Positions 61,159 through 64,000 of a stretch of 64,000 nucleotides of DNA are shown in pieces. Under the pieces are notes generated by a model, which did no database searches, was not told the origin of the DNA, and was given only the letters and a program-made list of their open reading frames with translations. The translations under genes and the position numbers were made by a program. The stretch spans positions 1 to 64,000 of the forward strand of contig JAAWDG010000011.1 of the NCBI GenBank assembly GCA_022793655.1, read 5' to 3'. Every line of letters starts with the position of its first letter. The stretch's first letter is position 1. Source of the stretch: Clostridiales bacterium. Its GTDB lineage: Bacteria > Bacillota > Clostridia > Oscillospirales > CAG-272.

Positions 61159-61347
61159 ATGAGCGAGTTAGAGAAAGCATTAGATGCAAGCGGATTTGTC
61201 AAAATCAACGCAAGTCAGCTTATTCATGTGAAATATATAGAGAAGCTGAAAAACAATTCGATTACATTAACAACAGGCGATGTTTTAAACGCTTCAAGAC
61301 AGTGCAGTGCAGCGCTGAAACGCAAATGTAAAATGTATATGCGCTAA
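61159..61347 (+). pseudogene. LytTR DNA-binding domain remnant
   Basis: A 62-codon stretch, MSELEKALDASGFVKINASQLIHVKYIEKLKNNSITLTTGDVLNASRQCSAALKRK, matches the second half of a LytTR domain (elek.L..gFvrihrSylVN..yI). The N-terminal half of the domain and any receiver domain are missing, replaced by unrelated sequence. Most likely the truncated end of a deleted regulator gene. A terminator follows, as for an intact gene. Confidence 0.7.
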
Positions 61348-61361
61348 GCGGGACATGAGTG

Positions 61362-61413
61362 AAAACACCATTGATATCTGAACTCATAAAGTTTGGACTC
61401 AATGGTGTTTTTT
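61362..61413 (+). terminator. terminator after the LytTR remnant
   Basis: AAAACACCATTGA pairs with TCAATGGTGTTTT, followed by TT. The loop of 24 nt contains a further small hairpin. Confidence 0.82.
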
Positions 61414-61422
61414 GTTGCGCTC

Positions 61423-61451
61423 TTGACAAAAGTTCGACATGTAATTATAAT
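61423..61451 (+). promoter_or_regulatory. perfect sigma-A promoter of the Rrf2 gene with overlapping dyad
   Basis: TTGACA, 17 nt, TATAAT. GTAAT...ATTAC at 61441-61457 is a dyad over the -10 that would suit autorepression by the Rrf2 protein. Confidence 0.85.
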
Positions 61452-61470
61452 TATTACAGGTGATAAAATT

Positions 61471-61902
61471 ATGAGAATCAATACACGATTTACAGTTGCG
61501 GTACATATTCTTGCTTTAATTGCGCTAAATGGTGATAGCCCCACGGCATCGGTCATGATGTCTATGAGCGTAGGCAGTCATCCGGTTGCCATTAGACAAG
61601 TGATGTCTTCCTTGAAAAAAGCAGGAATTATTGAAACACAGAATGGGCTTCCCGGCGGGCGATTATTAAAATCGCAGGAAGAAATAACTCTGTATGAAAT
61701 ATATCAATCAGTTAAGAAAAAGGATTCCACCTTGTTTGATTTTCATCCGAAGCCAAATCCCTTATGTCCTGTCGGAAGAAACATTAAAAGAGCAATGACC
61801 CCTTCGCTTTGCGCTGCTCAGACGGCAATGGAAGATGCGCTGAAAACGTATAGTCTTAAAGACATTACAAGCAGCATTTTAGCAGATGTGCGTGGAGAGT
61901 AA
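61471..61902 (+). CDS. Rrf2-family transcriptional regulator
   Basis: About 143 residues. Winged helix with RINTRFTVAVHILALIALNGDSPTASVMMSMSVGSHPVAIRQVMSSLKKAGIIETQNGLPGGRLLKSQEEITLYEIYQSV; the recognition helix and the GG wing match Rrf2. Only two cysteines occur in the usual sensor segment (NPLCPVG and SLCAAQ), fewer than the three of IscR/NsrR, so an iron-sulfur cluster is uncertain. AGGTGA precedes the ATG. Patatin and EFR1 genes downstream are the likely operon mates. Confidence 0.9.
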   Translation: MRINTRFTVAVHILALIALNGDSPTASVMMSMSVGSHPVAIRQVMSSLKKAGIIETQNGLPGGRLLKSQEEITLYEIYQSVKKKDSTLFDFHPKPNPLCPVGRNIKRAMTPSLCAAQTAMEDALKTYSLKDITSSILADVRGE

Positions 61903-61935
61903 ACGATATACTATTATAATAAAGAGGCAGATGAA

Positions 61936-62793
61936 ATGAGCAATATAGAAAAAGTCGGAATTATTGATGTTGGGGGTGGATTTCGCGGCATTTATGCGGC
62001 CGGGATATTTGATCGCTGCATGGATGAGGCGCTCACCTTTGATGTTTGTATCGGTGTTTCAGCTGGCAGTGCAAATACTGTGTCGTTTTTGGCAAATCAA
62101 AAGGGGAGAATACACAAGTTTCTCACGGAATATGCTTTTCGAAAGGAATGGATGGGTTTTCATATTTGGCTAAAAACAGGGTCATATGTCAATTTGCCAT
62201 ATATGTATAGCACACTTTCTAATCATGATGGAGAATACCCTTTAGATTATCAGAAGATTGCAGAAAATCCGTCAGGGCTTGTGATTGTCGCAACCGATGC
62301 GAAAACTGGTATGCCAAAATATTTTGAAAAAAGCAATCTTCAGCAAGACCATTATGAAATCTGTATGGCTTCTTCTACCTTGCCTTTTGTGAATAAACCC
62401 TATGGAATAGACGGTGTTTTATATTACGATGGCGCACTTGGTGATCCTGTACCAGTGAAGAAAGCATTTGAAATGGGCTGTGAAAAGATTGTTCTCATCT
62501 TGACTAAGCCTGTCAATGTTCCCCGGCAGCAGGGGCATGATAAAAGAATTGCCAAAGCGATTCAAAAGAAATATCCCAAAGCTGCTGAAGCCCTGTTACG
62601 TCGTGCTGAAAACTATAACAAAGGGGTTGAACTGGCAAGGAAATACGAAAATGAAGGAAAAGCGTTGATTATTGCGCCGGACGATACCTGTGGGATAGAC
62701 ACAATTCGCCGGGATAAAGCGGCCATGGAACGTCTCTATCAAAAAGGATATCAAGATGCGCAGCGGATTAAACAATTTATCTACAAAGGATAA
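61936..62793 (+). CDS. patatin-like phospholipase
   Basis: 285 residues. GGGFRGIYAAGIFD is the oxyanion loop, CIGVSAGSAN the nucleophile elbow (GxSxG), and YYDGALGDPVPV contains the second catalytic residue, Asp in DGA. These form the Ser-Asp dyad of RssA/YjjU-type patatins, which hydrolyse acyl esters. The gene lies 33 nt after rrf2 and 38 nt before EFR1, so the three probably form one unit. Substrate unknown. Confidence 0.9.
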   Translation: MSNIEKVGIIDVGGGFRGIYAAGIFDRCMDEALTFDVCIGVSAGSANTVSFLANQKGRIHKFLTEYAFRKEWMGFHIWLKTGSYVNLPYMYSTLSNHDGEYPLDYQKIAENPSGLVIVATDAKTGMPKYFEKSNLQQDHYEICMASSTLPFVNKPYGIDGVLYYDGALGDPVPVKKAFEMGCEKIVLILTKPVNVPRQQGHDKRIAKAIQKKYPKAAEALLRRAENYNKGVELARKYENEGKALIIAPDDTCGIDTIRRDKAAMERLYQKGYQDAQRIKQFIYKG

Positions 62794-62831
62794 ATTGCTC
62801 ATCATTTGAATGATTTTGTGAGGTGGTAAGT

Positions 62832-63584
62832 ATGAAAATTTGCAAGATTTTATTTAGTCCTACAGGCGGCACCGCCAAAGTCGCCGATATTCTGTCGAGT
62901 GCGCTTGGCACAGAAGTTGAAACAATCGATTTATCAAAAGCGGCATTTGCAGGCTGCCGCTTGAATGGCGATCAGATTGTTGTAATCGCCATGCCTTCTT
63001 TTGGCGGTCGTGCCCCCAAGGTTGCGATTGACCGATTGAAAATGGTACAGGCAAATGGCGCCAAGGCCGTTGTAGTTGCCGTTTACGGGAATCGAGAGCA
63101 GGAGGATACCTTGATTGAGATGGCAGACACTGCAAAAGAATGCGGTTTTGAAGTGATAGCGGGAATATCGGCTATTGCAGAACATTCGATTGCTCATCAG
63201 TATGCCACGGGTAGACCGGATCAAACGGACGAAGAGCAACTGAAGCGCTTCGCAGAAATCATTACCCAAAAATTGGATAGCGGTTCCATGATTGCCCCTA
63301 AGATTCCTGGAAATCGTCCATACAAGAAAGCGGGCGTTGGAATGGTGCCGAAATCTTCTGCTGCCTGTGTGTCTTGCGGCCTTTGTGCAGAAAAATGCCC
63401 TGTGGGAGCGATAGACAAGAACGATCCAAAAAAGACGGATAAAAATGCTTGTATGAATTGTATGCGTTGTGTTGCTATTTGTCCGCAGCAGGCAAGAACG
63501 GTGAGTCCTCTAATGGTCAAGGCTGTAGGCGCAGCGCTGAAAAAAGCTTGCAGCGAAAGAAAGGAAAATAAGCTGTTTGATTGA
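62832..63584 (+). CDS. EFR1-type flavodoxin-ferredoxin protein
   Basis: About 250 residues. The N-terminal flavodoxin-like domain starts KICKILFSPTGGTAKVADILSSAL (FMN phosphate loop SPTGGTAK) and has VIAMPSFGGRAP and VVAVYGNREQED. The C-terminal 70 residues carry two 4Fe-4S motifs, CVSCGLCAEKCPVGAI and CMNCMRCVAICPQQAR. Proteins of this EFR1 type are common in anaerobes as electron carriers. ATG 62832 follows GAGGTGG by 6 nt. Confidence 0.88.
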   Translation: MKICKILFSPTGGTAKVADILSSALGTEVETIDLSKAAFAGCRLNGDQIVVIAMPSFGGRAPKVAIDRLKMVQANGAKAVVVAVYGNREQEDTLIEMADTAKECGFEVIAGISAIAEHSIAHQYATGRPDQTDEEQLKRFAEIITQKLDSGSMIAPKIPGNRPYKKAGVGMVPKSSAACVSCGLCAEKCPVGAIDKNDPKKTDKNACMNCMRCVAICPQQARTVSPLMVKAVGAALKKACSERKENKLFD

Positions 63585-63663
63585 GGATAGGCACTTGCTT
63601 CCTTAAAAGCAAAAATGGACCTTATCGATATAATTTTTGCTGAAATAAAGATTACTTATCAAT

Positions 63664-63716
63664 AAAACACCGCCTGAATTGAACTCGCTGTGGTTTGAAT
63701 CTGGTGGTGTTTTGTT
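63664..63716 (+). terminator. terminator after the EFR1 gene
   Basis: AAAACACCGCC pairs with GGTGGTGTTTT (one G-T pair), then GTTTTAT. Confidence 0.8.
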
Positions 63717-63881
63717 TTATAGTGCAGAATGAAATCGGCATTTTGGGGCTATTTTCGCGATTTGGGTTCAAAAAGGAAAGTTTCAATATTTGCAGACAAG
63801 TGAATGATTTACAGATCGACAAAAATGTAAGAGACGCATATGATGATAGCAACCAGTAATCGTATAAGGGGAGAATCATAT
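63717..63881. other. intergenic region before the last gene
   Basis: No gene on either strand that I can support. The 82-codon minus-strand ORF at 63652-63900 crosses the terminator and the next ribosome site and is spurious. Confidence 0.5.
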
Positions 63882-64000
63882 ATGAAACGATGTGTTCCAT
63901 TAGAACCTGCCGCAGAGATGGTCTGCGATCAAAACGCTGTGCCTCCGTTGATTTTTCAACTGCCGCCTGAGCAGGGCAGAATGATATTGGAAAAAGCGCA
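63882..64000 (+). CDS. start of a protein gene, possibly an alpha/beta hydrolase (cut by window edge)
   Basis: 39 codons, MKRCVPLEPAAEMVCDQNAVPPLIFQLPPEQGRMILEKA, open to the end of the window. AAGGGGAGA lies about 7 nt before the ATG. The style of the N-terminus (PAA.M.CD...PPLIFQLPPE.GR..LEKAQ) is reminiscent of acetyl-esterase/lipase genes, but no catalytic motif is in view, so the assignment is a guess. Confidence 0.5.
   Translation, partial: MKRCVPLEPAAEMVCDQNAVPPLIFQLPPEQGRMILEKA

Noticed and set aside
60951-61208. 85-codon minus-strand ORF as a gene.
   Set aside because: Its first ~25 codons are antisense to the LytTR remnant and it has no ribosome site or family match; possibly part of an older fragment, noted under the degraded region.

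Overview
The window is chromosomal sequence from a low-to-moderate-GC Gram-positive spore former, most likely an anaerobic member of class Clostridia. The evidence is the gene content. Sporulation genes are present (sigG, pdaA, yabP, yabQ, a SpoVB/YabM-type flippase), as are the Firmicutes orders dgt-dnaG-rpoD, cdaA-cdaR and spoVB-rqcP-yabP-yabQ-divIC. KtrAB, HemZ, a class I fumarase subunit, an EFR1-type ferredoxin protein and a thrS T-box point the same way. Genus cannot be fixed from the sequence alone.

Layout. 1-8.8 kb: the gpsA 3' end, two GNAT acetyltransferases, an RsmC-like methyltransferase, an aldo/keto reductase-ferredoxin with its own promoter and palindromic operator, two overlapping polysaccharide deacetylases, a YesL/DUF624 membrane gene and tyrS. 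9.1-22.3 kb: ktrB-ktrA, yajC-TIGR04086, a GT4 glycosyltransferase, rplS-rpmE, hflX-yigZ, dgt-dnaG-rpoD and an orphan solute-binding lipoprotein. 22.3-29.5 kb: ychF, a two-component system followed by two coupled membrane proteins of unknown role, then rpe, ispF and ispD on the minus strand. 30-44.7 kb: the c-di-AMP synthase pair, an FAD oxidoreductase, an RseC-like protein, recJ-relA-dtd-hemZ, a uridine-kinase-like gene and the spoVB-rqcP-yabP-yabQ-divIC block. 45-53 kb: fumarase alpha, xpt, a complete BMP-type nucleoside ABC importer and sigG. 53-64 kb: coaX with a probable pantothenate ECF S-component, degV, an XRE regulator, thrS with its T-box leader, a HAD phosphatase, tRNA-Ser, then a less conserved end with a lipoprotein, a LytTR remnant, an Rrf2 regulator, a patatin and an EFR1 protein.

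Several gene groups have related jobs. xpt and the BMP transporter form a purine-salvage neighbourhood. coaX and the ECF S-component fit pantothenate uptake and activation. ispD and ispF are consecutive MEP-pathway genes. cdaA-cdaR makes c-di-AMP, and KtrAB, a known c-di-AMP target class in Firmicutes, lies 20 kb away.

The most unusual signal is a family of about 112-bp structured repeats between 44.05 and 46.02 kb. Six units flank divIC and the fumarase gene. Each has a 26-nt hairpin, a three-way junction closed by a helix whose two sides change together between copies, and a conserved tail near TAGCTGAAAC. I do not recognise it as a named family. The second is the thrS T-box leader, which carries an exact 41-bp duplication of a hairpin between Stem I and the antiterminator.
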